DNA from: Adiantum capillus-veneris
Taxonomy: Eukaryota > Streptophyta > Polypodiopsida > Polypodiales > Pteridaceae
Assembly (NCBI GenBank): GCA_014529385.2
Contig: CM043945.1
Coordinates: 796,312 to 860,311, forward strand
Direction: 5' to 3'
Length of the DNA stretch: 64,000 nt
The notes beneath the pieces are model-generated. The model did no database searches, was not told the origin of the DNA, and was given only the letters and a program-made list of their open reading frames with translations. This document shows, one piece after another, positions 12,004-24,551 of the stretch (position 1 is the first letter of the stretch; each line of letters starts with the position of its first letter). Both the position numbers and the translations under genes were made by a program.

Positions 12004-13194
12004 TAGTTAAAGTCTTGAGCTTATCACCTGTTGGGTCATTTGGATTTCCATTGTCAGTATCTTCTTGAAGCTCCAAGTGTTCCACAAAGTCGTAGAACTT
12101 TTCTTCTTCTTCGTCTTTGTTTTCCTAGATTACACTCATTGCAAAGTAACGAATGACATCAAGTCCATCTTCATCACAAAGCTTTGTTGTTGGACCTTCT
12201 TGAATAGCGCACAGGGTTCTCTGCCTCAACTGGGTGCCCTTGTTGAAGCTTGGCAGATGATGGAGTGACCATCCTCCTGAGGGCGAAGGCAAACGGGGCG
12301 ATCAAGCGGATGGTGGGAAAGCAACAGCCTGCGGCAACAGGGGGGGTTGCCCGCCGTAGAGCTTACTACACAAAACACTAGATTCGCGAGGTGACGTGGG
12401 GGCCCAGGGGGGGGAAGAGATATTCGTGGGTATCGGGTTAGGAAACTGAATTGTTCTTTTAGTGAGCAAGTATGCATGTATGGCATGAGTGACTCTCTAC
12501 TGGACTAAACAAAAGACTCTTGCTATATTTGGACAAGTTCCATGTCCTGGATAGCTACCAAGCCAAGCACAGTGTGAAGTGTAGTCATCTTGACTATTGG
12601 AGAGAAACTCTCATCGAAATCCACAACTTTTTGCTGCTTTGTAATGTAGCAAGTGCAAACAAAATAAGAAATGTATAATTAGGTACATTTACAAAAACAT
12701 GTACTTACATAAAGGGTTTTTAAAAATGTTTTCAATCTTGCAATGCCAATCATTATTGATTTTAGATGATTGTAGGTGCACAAATCGAGATGTTTTAGAT
12801 AAGTGAATTTTTAATGCAATATTGCTATGCTGGACCTGTAGTTTCAATCATCCAATTCTATTTAAAGTCTGATTTTAGATGCTTATGAGTTCATAAATTG
12901 ATATTTTTTCAGCCACTTCATTGGTCAGCAATCTATGAGTAGAGCAGAAGAAAGATCCCAACAGGGACATTGTCATGACAAACATATTCCTGAGGTGTTT
13001 TTTATATAAGGTTGTGATTAGTAAATATTTGGTCAACATGTATGTTGGGAGAATGTATTGTAGTTTTGCTTTACTTATGAAAGCACATCAAGTTCTAGGT
13101 AATCTCTTGTTTGAGATGTTGTATCTTGATATCTTCAATCTTGTCATGCATTGATTGCAAGATATGAGCTTACTGAGCGTCGTTCGTGAGATAC
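12004..13194. other. Unassigned sequence
   Basis: No gene or element end can be supported. A GC-richer block at about 12240-12440 with G runs stands out from its AT-rich surroundings, but no product is recognisable on either strand. Confidence 0.35.
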
Positions 13195-13342
13195 GAGAAA
13201 GTGAAAAGTTTCATACATAAGAGCTAGTTTATTTTTAAAAAATGCATTAAAAAATGCACACATAAATAAAGGGTTTTTTAATTGAGAAAGTGAAAAGTTT
13301 CATACATAAGGGCTAGTTTTTTTTTTCAAAAATGCATACATA
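13195..13342 (+). repeat. Direct repeat with an 89 bp offset
   Basis: GAGAAAGTGAAAAGTTTCAT with the following CATAAGRGCTAGTTT occurs at 13195 and again at 13284. The second copy then diverges into T and A runs. It is a simple local duplication in AT-rich sequence. Confidence 0.85.
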
Positions 13343-13413
13343 AGAGGTACATATAATATTTGAAAATATACATGCAAGGGATTATTTAAATACCTCTTGT
13401 TCTCACGTGCTAT

Positions 13414-15340
13414 ATGCAATTTTTACATAGTGGACTCCCCGAGTCTTCATTGGAAAGAGATTTTGGAAATAGCAAGGGATTGTCCTCCGAATTTGAAAGG
13501 AGAGGATTGTCAAGCCATGATGTTGTTATATATAAAGATTATGGTCTTCCACACGTCTTAAAACTCGAATATCAGAATGAGAGGAGACAATATGTTGATG
13601 GCCCATAGTATGTGTCTTACAAGAAGAACATTGCTTGCATAAACCCTCCTTATCTTAAAAGCAAGGATTTCTCTCATGAACGTTTAAAGTCTGCCAAACT
13701 CGGATGCTTTCATATGAAAAAACTAGAGTCTCTCATGTTGACCCAAAACATACTAGGCAATTGCACTCTCGGAAAACTATTCGTACATCAACTCTTGATA
13801 TTGTTGATTTTGAAAACAGATTACAGGACTTTCACACGGTGAGGTTCAAAACCCATGCTCACCAAATAAAGGGGGCAAGAGGGAATAAAGGAGGAGATGA
13901 TGCGTTCAAGAAACTTTTGCAAATATTCAAAAGTTAGCATAGTTTAGAACATGGAGGCTTTTTTATAATGCAAGAATAGAAAGTGAACTTTATGTTCCTT
14001 TTTATAGGCCACATGAGAATGCAACATCAAAAGTTTTTGGTGAGTTTTCAAACTCACCGCGTGGAAGCGCTCTTACATGTTGAAGAAAGGAAGGAAAATC
14101 TTGTTGGAACCACATGTAGGATTCATAGAAACTCACAATAAGGATGCAACAAGAGGAAGGAGATTCGGTGAGAGACTTTATTAGTCGCTTGAAGCATTTG
14201 AGTTCTCGTTGTAATCCAAATGATCGCTTCAATAATAATCTATTGCTTGATAGATTCATTAGGGGATTACGACATGAGGATATCTACAATGGACCAGTCA
14301 TTAGAGGTATCACCACTTGGGAAGCAGTCACCACCAATGCGATCCAACTGGAGGATAATTTAATGATTCAAGAAGAAAGAGTGTCTATTGAGTCTAAATC
14401 TAATTATCTCGCAAGCATCGGGGCATCAGCCAATGACCCTAAAGCCTATTGGTAAGGAGCCAAAGATATCTTAGATGAATTTAGCAGATCTCCCCAAGGC
14501 TATTGAAGAGAGTCTTAGAGAAAAGCGTGCTCCGCAAAACAATCATATTTATCCAAGAAGGGAGCAACAATGGTGCTCAGTATGCTATGGACCGCATAGT
14601 ATAAGTGAATGCCCTACTTTTAAAGTAAAATTCAATGGGAATTGCAATGCCTATGGAAGGTATGGTCATCAAGCTAAGGATTGCATAGTATTTAAGCGCG
14701 CGATGGCCAATAGACCAACCTTAGCATGGACAGACACACCTCGAGTTCCTGCATTGATGTCGGCCCCACCTCTTGAACAAACAGCACAACACATGGTCCC
14801 TAGGGCCCAAAATGTTGTTCAAACAACACCCTTACCACCTCCAGTGCTAGGACCGCAACCACCACATCCAAGAATCACTTCTGTGAATCAAGTAGGTTGT
14901 GAGTCATCTATTGCTTGTTGGAAGGCTGTGAGGAGGATATAGACCCTAATATTGCCTATGGGATGGATGTGCTGGAAGAACGTCCACAATACTACATGGA
15001 GGACTATTGGGGAAAATTCAAACCTGTCTATCAAGTATCTGATCTTGCTGCAAGAGGCCAAAATATAAATTACACTACTAAGAGACCACCTTTTCAATGC
15101 TATGAGTGTGGAGGTCCGCATCGTGTGGCAGAGTGTCCTATTAGGCTACAAAAGAACACCACACTAGTGCAAACCAATCAAGTGAGCACGTCTACAATGC
15201 CAATACTCATGTGTAATCGATGTGGCATAGATCATTTAATTGCCCAATGTCCAACTAATCCAAATGCACCAAAGATCACGCCATTAAACTTGATTGAAGT
15301 TATAAGGAGCCATCACAAAGTACACCTGTGGTACCAGTAA
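13414..15340 (+). pseudogene. Element D2 gag with several zinc knuckles
   Basis: The strongest gag segment is 14144-14455, with GDSVRDFISRLKHLSSRCN and LLLDRFIRGLRHEDIY, a typical Retrotrans_gag C-terminal pattern. Zinc knuckles follow: CSVCYGPHSISEC (about 14577), a broken one CNAYGRYGHQAKDC (about 14643), CYECGGPHRVAEC (about 15100) and CNRCGIDHLIAQC (about 15212). Three have CX2CX3HX4C spacing, as in element C. The upstream part from 13414 has open stretches with no recognisable domain, so the start of gag is uncertain. Several stops and frame changes (for example near 14455 and 14942) make it a pseudogene. It should have encoded the particle protein. Confidence 0.75.
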
Positions 15341-16113
15341 ACGTACTCACACGATCGATGCTCCAAAAACAAAATTATATTCTTGAGGAAAGAGACACGG
15401 CATCAATTGCCCAATCTCAAAAAAAGAAGAAAACATGAAGGAAGAGATCGCAACAATCAGCGAAGTCAAACCCCAGCTCAAAGACCAACATAGGGACTGG
15501 TGATGACCCCGTATATATGAACGACGCTGAAGAGGATACTGATTCAGGTGAAACCATGGAGACCAAAACAACCACTAAGATAGAAACCAGCAAGGAAGAT
15601 CTTCATGAGCCACAATGGCGAGGATCCAAGAAGAAGATAGGAACTTATCCAAACCCTATAGAGGAGATCGGGCGAGTCAAGCAATTAAGGAGTTTGGTAG
15701 AATATACCCAAAGGAATCTAGAACCATCACCTAGGCAGATCTAGATTACAGACACCGTGTTCCCTACGCAACAATAATCTCACCAAGCCCGTAGACCCTT
15801 AGCCATACCTAGTGTCATCCAAGAAGAAAGTGACTGAAAGTCATGGGAAAGTGGGCGTACTCACTTCTTGATAGAAAGAATGTTTACAGAGGGACTACAT
15901 GATCCTATCAAAGAAATGGAGATCCCATCTTCCCCACGTCAAGGGATTGAAGTCCAAAAGGTCCCGTTAAACATTGCCAAATTGATGGATTTTATGTCTT
16001 TAGAAGTTAGAACCACCATCATGTCCAAACTATATAAAGACCATGAGCTAGTCTCAGCTCTTTGAGCCTTCCTCAATGGAGAACTAAATTTTGAACTACC
16101 ACAATCTGCACAA
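15341..16113 (+). pseudogene. Element D2 linker between gag and protease
   Basis: Short open stretches in changing frames include an acidic/basic segment at 15517-15744 and a helical-looking segment at 15868-16065. No domain is recognised. Position and direction place it between the knuckles and the protease of the same element, as in element C (44400-45100). Confidence 0.5.
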
Positions 16114-16605
16114 ATGGAGGGAGTTGGGGAGATGCCAATAGAGGAGGAGGAACACTTAGATCCACAACCCTACTTAGATGAGAACCTTGTTATAGAAATA
16201 CATGTTAGCAAGTTGGGACAATACTTTGAGGGTGATGAATCCAATGCGACCATATCAATCACTATTAAGGGATTAATTGTGAAGGGAATCCTTGATGGTG
16301 GCACTGGGGTTAGCATTGTGACTAAAAATTGCTGGGAAACTATGGGAAGACCTCACCTTGCGACCACAACCATTGTGGTGAAGATGGCCAATGGGTCTAG
16401 CGTTAAACCTATGAAGATGCTAGAAGATCTCAAGATCAAGGTCTTTGGCCATAAAATAAGGATTACCTTCATTGTTATGGATTTCTCCAAACACACTATG
16501 GCATCGGAGATGATCTTAGGACGTCCTTTCATGAGGGAAGAAAAAATGGTGCATGACTGGTCTAAAAACCATGTCTACTTGCAGCTCCAAGATTTTGTCA
16601 TTTGA
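16114..16605 (+). pseudogene. Element D2 retropepsin-like protease domain
   Basis: An open frame of 163 codons carries a retropepsin-like fold signature. GILDGGTGVSIV stands for the active-site D[ST]G region at about residues 58-69, and SEMILGRPFMREEKMVHDW stands for the flap and second strand. It aligns with the first protease of element C, which has the same ILGRPFMR..KMVxDW ending. DGG in place of DSG or DTG is seen in some plant Ty3/gypsy proteases, so activity cannot be judged. The domain would mature the Gag protein. No RT follows it. Confidence 0.8.
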
Positions 16606-16835
16606 GTGGATCTTGTGACGGATCGAGCACATCCTCTAGGAAACAGGTTTATAATTGATCATAGATCTGATACCACAGTTCACTCGGCCCCATTCCAGTA
16701 CTGTTACATGTGTGAAGCGGACACTGATGTTGGGGAAGATTCTCCTTATATGGATGTACTACTTGGGATGACTGAGTCGGACAATGTGGATGGGTCCACC
16801 TAGCAGCAACCATAGACACTTGGGGAAATAGGGGG

Positions 16836-17360
16836 ATGACCTGGGTAACACCTGAGGGGGATGAAATGCCACCACTCGTACCCTTAAATATGCTACAAGC
16901 AATGCATATAGCTTCTGACAAGACTCATCCTAACATAGCGAAGAAAACATACAAGTGGGTCCCTAAAGCTTCTTTAGCGACCATAGCTAGTGTTAAAAAA
17001 CAGAAGCCTTGTAAGAAAATTCCCACTCACTCCAAGAAATGTAAGGAAATGTGGTGGTGGATTCCTAAACGACATTTGGAATCCCAAGGATACTATCAAG
17101 AAAATGATCAAATCTCGGTACCAAAACGTAGATTGTGTTCTTACCTGTCACCTGGCCCATGTGAGCTGAATCTTGTGGCTCCAAAACAAATTGAAGAGTG
17201 CGGAAAGAAAAAAATCATGGAATGCTACACACATGCTCCAGAGATAGTTTGGGTACCGAAGAAAGAACAATTTGTTTCACCTAGCTCAGGAAGGGGGGAG
17301 TCCCATGAAGCTTCTAGCTCTTCATGTAATGCATCCATAGAGGTAAAAGCTTCTCCATAG
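16836..17360 (+). pseudogene. Element D2 W-[IV]-P-K array
   Basis: The open frame of 174 codons contains spaced copies: YKWVPKAS, WWWIPKRH, ISVPKRR, LVAPKQ and IVWVPKKE, about 25-45 residues apart and separated by Lys/Ser-rich linkers. In elements B and C the same type of array follows integrase and a second protease-like domain. Here it follows the first protease within 250 bp, so RT, RNase H and integrase appear to have been lost between them. The role is unknown. Confidence 0.65.
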
Positions 17361-17598
17361 CCTCCACCTACAATAGTGGACCTCCATGAAGTTACAAAGG
17401 AATTCACACCTCCCAATGTTCAAGAATCACCTGATGAACCACTTCAAGTTTGATCCTGGGAGAGTACCTTACCACCCTTGCAACTCGACGAGGCACCTGA
17501 CGTAATAGAAAACTACTAGCAAAAATCCTCACCTATTACCAAATGGAACAATTGGTTTCAAAGGGTGATGAGCACATTTCAAACGATATGATCTACCC

Positions 17599-18060
17599 AA
17601 GGAAGGGGGGAGTGTTTGCTAACATTCATCATTCACTTGCTTCCCTCTCAACCTTCCTCCCTGACCTCTCAATCTCCAATCTTAGGGAATGTATATATAA
17701 ACCCTTATACTCACAAAAAACAAAAATAATAAAGAGCAAGAGCAATTAGCAAACGAGTATGTACAATAAAAGTCAAAACATTGACCCAGACCTACACATT
17801 CACATCCGGTACATTGAAACAGAAACCTATGTCATAAAACACCTTTGATCCTCATCACTCAAGTGATGGAGGGTAGGTAATATTAGTACAATAGCAAGTT
17901 TTTGTTTCAAAGTTTAATGATTAGCAAAGTTCTTTCTTCCCTCTGATGTGCCTCCTAGAGGTATTCTTTGTGTTTCCTAGTGTGTACAGGAACGTGTTAC
18001 TGTGGTTAGGATTTGGACCTTCATGGAATCTTTCTCTCATTCACACTTCAAATCAAGCGC
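17599..18060 (+). mobile_element. Polypurine tract and start of the D2 3' LTR
   Basis: AAGGAAGGGGGGAG at 17599-17612 is followed by TGTTTGCTAACATTC at 17613, an LTR start like that of element C (PPT then TGTTAGAAGATGG). A TATA-like TATATAAA lies near 17692-17699. The far end of the LTR is not visible, so the right coordinate is a guess. Confidence 0.6.
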
Positions 18061-19220
18061 AATTATCAACACAAACAGGTGTTTCTTGTCCATTAGCATT
18101 GCACCTTATCTTTTTTGCATCCATGATTGTTTGCTTTAATTATGACTGGTAGCATAATATTCAACGCATTTTCTTAGTATCAAACATTAAATTCAATGTA
18201 GTTTTTTGTCATAATCACTTGTCTAGGTTTAAAAATCAAGGTAGTCCGGATAAGCTACTTTGACCAAGCTAGGTGTTAAATATCTTCTCTTAATACCATG
18301 GGGAATACCTTCCTAATAATCTATGGTTACTTAGGTTCTTAATCCGATCTAGGCATCATTGTGTGAAATGTACTAGGGCTTTCTAGTGGGCTTAGTCCCT
18401 ATTGACCTTTAGCTTAAGTATTATAAAGGGAGTTTACTAGTGTGATGAGCCTGGGGAGGGTAACAGTGTTATATGACCCCCCAAAGTTACAAAATTAGAA
18501 TGCTGAAAATGAAAATAAAAATGAAAGTGCCACAATGTAAAATCTTAAGCTGGAAGAGAAACCTCAGCTTGATATGGTACTCCAATCACATGTATCACCT
18601 ATGGTACTAGAGCCCTAGAGGTTCCCAGTGTGGGTGCTTTTCCTTGAAAAGCAAAAAACCCAAGGCATACAAAACAAGCACACACATCAAAATTGAATCA
18701 CTGTGAAAAGACTTTGGGGGGTCAAAGAAAAGGTAATTAGTGAGGCGATGATTTCATGAGAAATTCCTTTTATCGTAGCTTAACCACGAGATCTTCTAGG
18801 TATAGCCTCTAGTCAGCCCTCGAACATGAAATACTTGGCTCTCGCAAATTAAACAACTTAATTGACCAAAGAAAATTGAGAACCTTGCCCATGGTATTAA
18901 TAGTCGATCTTTAGTGCCTTTCGATCGTTAAAATAGTGACCTCAGACTTGTTTAATTTTTTACCTTTACAAATGTTTATGCGTTTGATTATATTGCAATT
19001 TAATGTTTATTGCTGACAAATGGTTTAGAATTCTGCTACCAATCAATTTGTCTGCCTAAAACTACATATGTTTTTTAATTGTATATGCGAATGCAATTAC
19101 TGTGCCAATGTTGTTCGATTTTGTAGTGACTGAAGAAGGCTAAGGGCGTTCATCTCAAATGCTCTTCCACCTCAATGAAAGAGCTTCAACTCAATAGCTT
19201 TCGAGGATGGAATCTACATC
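18061..19220. other. Mostly noncoding, probably the 3' internal part of element D
   Basis: No domain is seen apart from an inverted repeat at 18475-18723 and a short stretch before the tract at 19221 that translates to AFEDGIYIKKGG, a common type of ending just before the PPT of plant Ty3/gypsy elements. One breakpoint of the inversion that split elements B and D should lie between 2926 and about 19100. Confidence 0.4.
18475..18723. repeat. 13 bp perfect inverted repeat flanking 249 bp
   Basis: GACCCCCCAAAGT at 18475-18487 and ACTTTGGGGGGTC at 18711-18723 are exact reverse complements. Identity stops after 13 bp and no target duplication is visible. It could be a small MITE or chance foldback. 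Confidence 0.5.
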
Positions 19221-19233
19221 AAGAAGGGGGGCA
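19221..19233 (+). other. Polypurine tract of element D
   Basis: AAGAAGGGGGGCA immediately precedes the TGTTAACC start of the LTR, which marks the LTR at 19234 as the 3' copy. Confidence 0.75.
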
Positions 19234-19799
19234 TGTTAACCCTCATGCACATTCCTATCACCTATGACGGATGCCATATTATTTATTTGGTAAAGTCGGG
19301 TACCGGGCTTGTCGGTCCAATAGGAAAAGGGTAAGATTGATCGCCGATGAGAGACGCACTCTAACTGGAACATTCAAGGGATTAGTTGGCGAAGCATGGG
19401 CGCCCAAGTGTGAATGGGGCGAGCTCGTATAAAAGTCAACTAAACCTAAAATTCGCTCATTCTCTCATTTGTGCAATTGAAGAGTGCTCTTGCTCCATCT
19501 CCATCTTCTTCTTCTTCACCTCTTTGTGTGTGTGTATGTGAGAGTGAGAGAGAGAGAGTGCAATCGAGCATTGCGACGGGGGCACGGCGACGACGAAGCT
19601 GTTGAGCGTGGTGCAGTGGCGGCTCCTTCTTTGTCACGGCAAGGAATCCTCCACGACAGCAAGCGTAGAGTGGTAAGTGACACACCATTGCCATCTTTGA
19701 GCTTACAATTTAGGCTTGTTGTGTGCTTGGAGCCATTTGTGGCTCGCACACAGTGTATCGGCAAGTTCCTTGCATTAACACGTGCGACAGACGTGCACA
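19234..19799 (+). mobile_element. 3' LTR of element D
   Basis: 566 bp from TGTTAACC to GCACA, homologous to the inverted 5' LTR at 482-1126. A polypurine tract precedes it. It is followed by ACGTC and then by element B integrase sequence resuming with LCANEDEY. It has a short GA/CT tract where the 5' LTR has about 97 bp. Confidence 0.85.
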
Positions 19800-20956
19800 A
19801 CGTCTTTGTGCAAATGAAGACGAGTATATTCCGATTATAGAACAAGCACATGCTGGATTAGCTGGAGGAAAATTTTCTAGTGATACCACCACAAGACCAA
19901 TCTTGATGACAGGCATTTGGTGGCCAACACTTTTTGCAGATGCCAAAGAATATGTCGAAGGTGTGATGCTTGTCAACGAGCAAAAATGCCAACACGGTAG
20001 ATAGCATGCCCTTGAGACCAATGATGGGGGTTAGAGCTTTTGCAAAATGGGGTATAGATTTTGTTGGGCCAATACAGCCACCTGCTTATAGAACCCAAGC
20101 TCAATATATCATTGTAGCTACAGACTGTTTGACCAAATGGGCCGAGGCTAAAGCAACTCAAAACAATGATGCCATAACCAATTATGCATTCTTATATGAG
20201 TATGTATTCACGAGATATGGACTACCAATAGAAATTGTCAGTGATCGGGGAACTCATTTCCTCAATGAGGTAATCGAGTATTTGCTTAATGAGTTTATGT
20301 TCATCCATAGCAAATCAGTTCCCTATCACCCACAAGCAAACGGACAAGTTGAGCATACGAATAAAATTCTTAGCTCGGTGCTGACTAAAGTGGTTAGTTC
20401 AAGAAGGAAAGACTGGGAAATGAATCTCCATGCTGGTCTATGGGCTTATCGAGTTTCTTTCAAAACAGCGTTAAATGCTACACCCTTTAACCTTGTTTAT
20501 GATCTTGATGCCATACTGCCAATAGAATTTCTATTGCTGACATTAAGGGTAGCGAGAAATCTTGAGTAGACTGGACATGAATTTTCAGAAAGACTTGAAG
20601 ATTTGGAAAAGCTAGATAAGCAAAGACTAACTGTTGTAGCTCACATCTGTGCACAAAAGTAGAAATAAAAACGGTTTTTTGATTCACACTTAATCACAAA
20701 AATCTTCAAGAAAGAGGACCTTGTTTTAGTCTATTCCCTTAAACAACACATTCCCAAGTTTAAGAAAAAGGAAAACGGACCGTTTATCATTGAATATGTA
20801 TCTCCAAGTGGAGCAATAAAATTGTCCACCCTAGATGGTGAACCAATGGCTAATTGGATTAGTGGATGTCGTTTAAAGAAATACAATTTACCGCTAACCA
20901 ATGAATTGCTAGAAAGAATGCATGCATCCAAGCAACGAAGGATTAAAGGACAGTAG
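19800..20956 (+). pseudogene. Element B integrase: second zinc finger, catalytic core and C-terminus
   Basis: Translation resumes at LCANEDEYIPIIEQAHAGLAGG, the second H2C2 module, with a frame loss around its CC pair near 19965. The catalytic core follows: WGIDFVGP (first Asp), IVSDRGTHF (second Asp) and HPQANGQVEHTN (Glu, intact). The C-terminal part ends GEPMANWISGCRLKKYNLPL. It has no chromodomain. Stops at about 20567 and 20662 and in the tail make it a pseudogene. It joins the pol half at 1127-2925 across the inserted element D. Integrase would insert the cDNA into host DNA. Confidence 0.9.
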
Positions 20957-21028
20957 GTTGTTGATGAAGCCCAAGAGGAATCTTAGCTTCGGGTACTCAA
21001 ACAAAAAGCTACTCTCAAGAATAAATAG

Positions 21029-21590
21029 ATGCCGATTCCCATCAACACTTTGATAATAGATGACCGACAATGGGAATTACCTAAAGATGCAATTTCAACA
21101 GATGATGACTGGTTAGATGGAATGGACCTGCGCATCAAAGTACAGCTCAAAAATCATAGTACCAATGCTTTGGTCGACACAAGAGCTAGAGTAAATGCAG
21201 TAAGTTATTCCACTACAAGAAGGCAACAAGTCAAGCATTGACGACAGGAATAGCGACAATGAAAGGATGCAACAAGAACCCAACCCCACATTGGGAGTGG
21301 TCAACTTGAACATGATAGTACATGGATGTTCATGTCCTCATCATTTTGTATGCTTACCAGATGAACCCATGAATGAGATGATGATTCTTGGAATTCCCTA
21401 GATGGGAACATACAAAGCAGTACCATATTGGGATACACATCAGCTAAAGCTATCACCTAAAGGCGGGCAACTCATTGTTTCAATTGCACCAAGCATAGAG
21501 GAATGGAAAGGAAGCAATCAACAGACCAAACCACAAAGTAGTCAATCTTCTCCATCCCCCCGACAAGCAAATGCTACAAGTAGCATGCAA
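21029..21590 (+). pseudogene. Element B second retropepsin-like domain after integrase
   Basis: Downstream of integrase, LRIKVQLKNHSTNALVDTRA aligns with the element C domain at 49824-50279 (VIKVGNHQVESTVLLDSGA). Later segments also align: NLNMIVHGCSCPHHF with LHVKIHQYIYPHKF, and MMILGIP with MMLGQPW. DTRAR is explained by two G-to-A changes from a DTGAG-type active site. It is frameshifted near 21240-21300 and has a stop near 21400. A protease-like domain in this position is not part of the usual Ty3/gypsy layout. Confidence 0.7.
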
Positions 21591-22190
21591 GGAGTCAGGA
21601 AAATTTGGGTACCAAAAGCACAGCTTAAGGATAAGCCGATTCAGATCTGGGTGCCTAAGACTTCACCAACAACACAAAAAGAAGGTTCCAAGGGTTAAAA
21701 CACAGAGACGAGCATCTCCGAGCAAGGAACCTAGCATGAAATTGGTTTGGAAGAAAAAGTAGCACTTATCTTCTCCACAAACCGTAAAACCAATCAAGCA
21801 ATGGCGAGTAAAGTCTCAAAAGACTCCACCACACCATATAGCAACAAGAAAATCAAGCTACCAATGGCGAGAAAAATCTCTACAACAATCAAAAGTGCTA
21901 CCAACAACTCAAGCAATCAGCGTGTTGAAGCATCCTGATGGTACAATAAAAAAGAGAGCACACAAACTACAAAATTTTCTCTTTGGAAGACATCAGCAGC
22001 AAACCTTGACATCAAAAACCCTTGAGTCAATTACTCAAGACCCAGCTCTTGCACAGCATAGTGGTTTGAATTGCATTGATCTTCAAAGCATGGTAGAGTC
22101 AACCATGGCTATGCATAGACACGATTGTTCAACCCATGCACACAGTCGTCTCGGAGTACGCCATCTAGGAGAGATGGAAGGGCACTAAGC
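21591..22190 (+). pseudogene. Element B W-[IV]-P-K array and tail
   Basis: KIWVPKAQ (about 21599) and QIWVPKTS (about 21642) are followed by a weaker LVWKKK (about 21740). Beyond, in other frames, QWR.KS-type phrases occur, comparable to KQWSVKPS in element C. Open frames to 22190 have no domain. Order and spacing match element C, where the array also follows the second protease-like domain. Confidence 0.65.
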
Positions 22191-22943
22191 ACTAAGTAAT
22201 TAAGGGCAATGTTTGAAGAGGGAGGAAAAATTTCGATGTTAACGTTTGATTTTTTGCAAAATTACCTAATAATGCCCTTATAATTCATCATCAAGGGAAA
22301 GTTCACTGATAATATCTTCCCAACGAGTGTAAATAGTGTATATGCTATCAGAAAATCATCAAAAAATAGTCTTTTTGGGTATTTTTTATCTTTTTTATTA
22401 ATAATGAGACTTAAAAATAGACAAATCCAATAAAAAAGTATAAAATTGTGTTTTTCAATGTATTTTTTTGATTATTGGATTTTTACTTTACTTTTTTAGA
22501 GCATTTTGCTATTTTCTTTGATTTTTTTAATAAATAGGTCAAAAATTAAAAATAAATAGCAAGGAATCTTAGATGGAAAAACGGAAGACACGATGGTGAT
22601 TAGAAAGACAAGGCGGACAAGCACAAAATTTTCAATGAAATCAGAAGATGGAAGCAGGAAGCCTAAATTAGGCGACCACGCCGACTTTTGCAATATTCTT
22701 GCAGAATGAGCTACAAGAATCCGATCAAGGAAATTTTTGAGTTTAACATAGATTTCATGACCTAGTAGGACTAACGGGGGAATCTGGGGAAAATTGGTTC
22801 GGGAAGTCCGGGTATAGATATCCAAGGTAGGCTAAAACCACCTCATTTCCACTTGCAGCCTTTGCGCAGAGAGCCTTTGACCTCTTTCGCGCATCTCTTC
22901 CAGAGTCCATAGTTGCCCTTTTTTAGCGCCGTCTCACAGAGAC
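22191..22943 (+). other. Element B noncoding spacer before the mini-exon
   Basis: AT-rich sequence that aligns loosely with 50920-51880 of element C (shared phrases ATGCCCTTATA and GTGTATAT). It could hold an internal promoter or simply a 5' UTR. No clear TATA box is seen in this copy. Confidence 0.45.
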
Positions 22944-22956
22944 ATGAGGGGTAAGT
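22944..22956 (+). other. Element B mini-exon start codon and 5' splice site
   Basis: GACATGAGGG followed by GTAAGT: an ATG, six coding bases and then a consensus plant donor at 22951. The same arrangement, ATGAGAG followed by GTAGGC, is at 51888-51900 in element C. Joining to the AG acceptor at 32374 keeps the reading frame (ATG AGG G + GA GCC ATG). The intron is 9424 bp now, about 1.40 kb without the CACTA insertion. Confidence 0.6.
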
Positions 22957-23904
22957 TTTTTACTTGTCAATGATCCATTTTGTACGGCCGGTAGCTAGTC
23001 TAAACCCCTAGAAAAAACCCTAGAAACCGAGCAGTGCAAGAAGACCTACGACCAAAAGCTAACCATAGCAGCCTGTCAGCTCGATCAAATCAAATGGGAT
23101 TGAATTGTAGCATGCCCTAACATAATAGAACCTTTCTATATCATCAGTTGTCCATTCGCCAGGGGTCTAGGGGGTCCCCATTAGAAAAGGTAGGTTTTTG
23201 GCAGATGCCAGAATTCCGATCTGACTCCACAAGCAGCTTGCCTACGAGGTTCATATACAATGTATATGATTGGTTTAGCGAAATCAATCAAGCAAAGCCC
23301 TCAAAAAGCATAAATTGGCTCGAAGACTACAAAGTGTCACATTCGACATCCGGGGTCAAACTGACTCCAAATGAGCCAGGATTGGATGAGTTGCTTCACG
23401 ACTATGTTGCGGACAAGTCCAAAGCCTCAAAGTTGACTGACCAACTCAACAGGCAGTGTAGTCACAAAAAACGGTGATTTTAGAGTCGACAAAGGACAAA
23501 GTGATGCCGGCATGACCAGACTTGACCAAATTCAATTTAGGACTTGTTTTAGGTGTATAGAATGTGTATAGGTCAAAATTTGTAAACTTTGCAAAAATTT
23601 TGTCACAGTTGTAAATAATCGTGATTATTTACTTTTGCACTACTTTTGCTTGGAAATTGTCACATCACCTCACCTATCATGTGTACACACCTATTACATG
23701 CCAAAAATCAAGTATGAGCCAAAATGAGCTCCTATAACTTTGAAAATTACCAAAAAACGCAAAAAAGTCTTTGCAAACCAATTTTTGGGTTATGGACAAC
23801 ATTTCTTGATCCACATCACTTATATCTCATACACAGGGTCTATACCACTACAAGCCATTCTTAACATTAGCCACGCTCATACTGCGATGCTCAAACATGA
23901 AAAT

Positions 23905-23970
23905 GCACGGCTCGCTATATACGTCGCTATGTTACTTGTAACATAGCGACGCATATAGCGACGCCGACAG
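23905..23970. repeat. Left subterminal TAGCGACG repeats of the CACTA element
   Basis: Inverted and direct copies of TAGCGACG/CGTCGCTA occur around a palindromic ACTTGTAAC..centre near 23925-23950. Such motifs are the binding sites of the TnpA-type protein in En/Spm elements. Confidence 0.8.
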
Positions 23971-24004
23971 GGCTTTTAAAAAAAATTCGTTCAAGCAAGC
24001 AAGG

Positions 24005-24286
24005 TAACGCTCTCCCTCTCTCTCTCTCTCTCTCTCTCTTTCTTCTCCACACACACACACACACACACACGAGGAGAGGAAGGAGAGCCAGGTATACTCC
24101 TTCCCTCTCCTCACTCTCATGTTCCCTTCCCCTCTTTCTCTCTCTCCTTCTCTCACACACGCACACACACACGAGGAGAGGAAGGAGAGCCAGGTATGCT
24201 CCTTCCCTCTCCTCACTCTCATGGTCCCTTCCCCTCTTTCTCTCTCCCTCTCTTTCACACACACACACACGCACACACATTGTGTT

Positions 24287-24323
<37 letters not shown>

Positions 24324-24474
24324 ACAAGCATAAACAAAAAACACACACACACATGCATACACAAGGAAAGCACACACACCTTGAGAGAGGAAAAGAGAGA
24401 GAGAATGCATAAACCAAAAATACGCACACACACATGTATAATCAAAGAAAGCGCACACACATTGAGAGAGGAAA

Positions 24475-24551
<77 letters not shown>

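Noticed and set aside
21210-21225. CACTACAAGAAGG as the end of another CACTA element
   Set aside because: It lies within the protease-like coding region of element B, with no subterminal repeats or partner end nearby.
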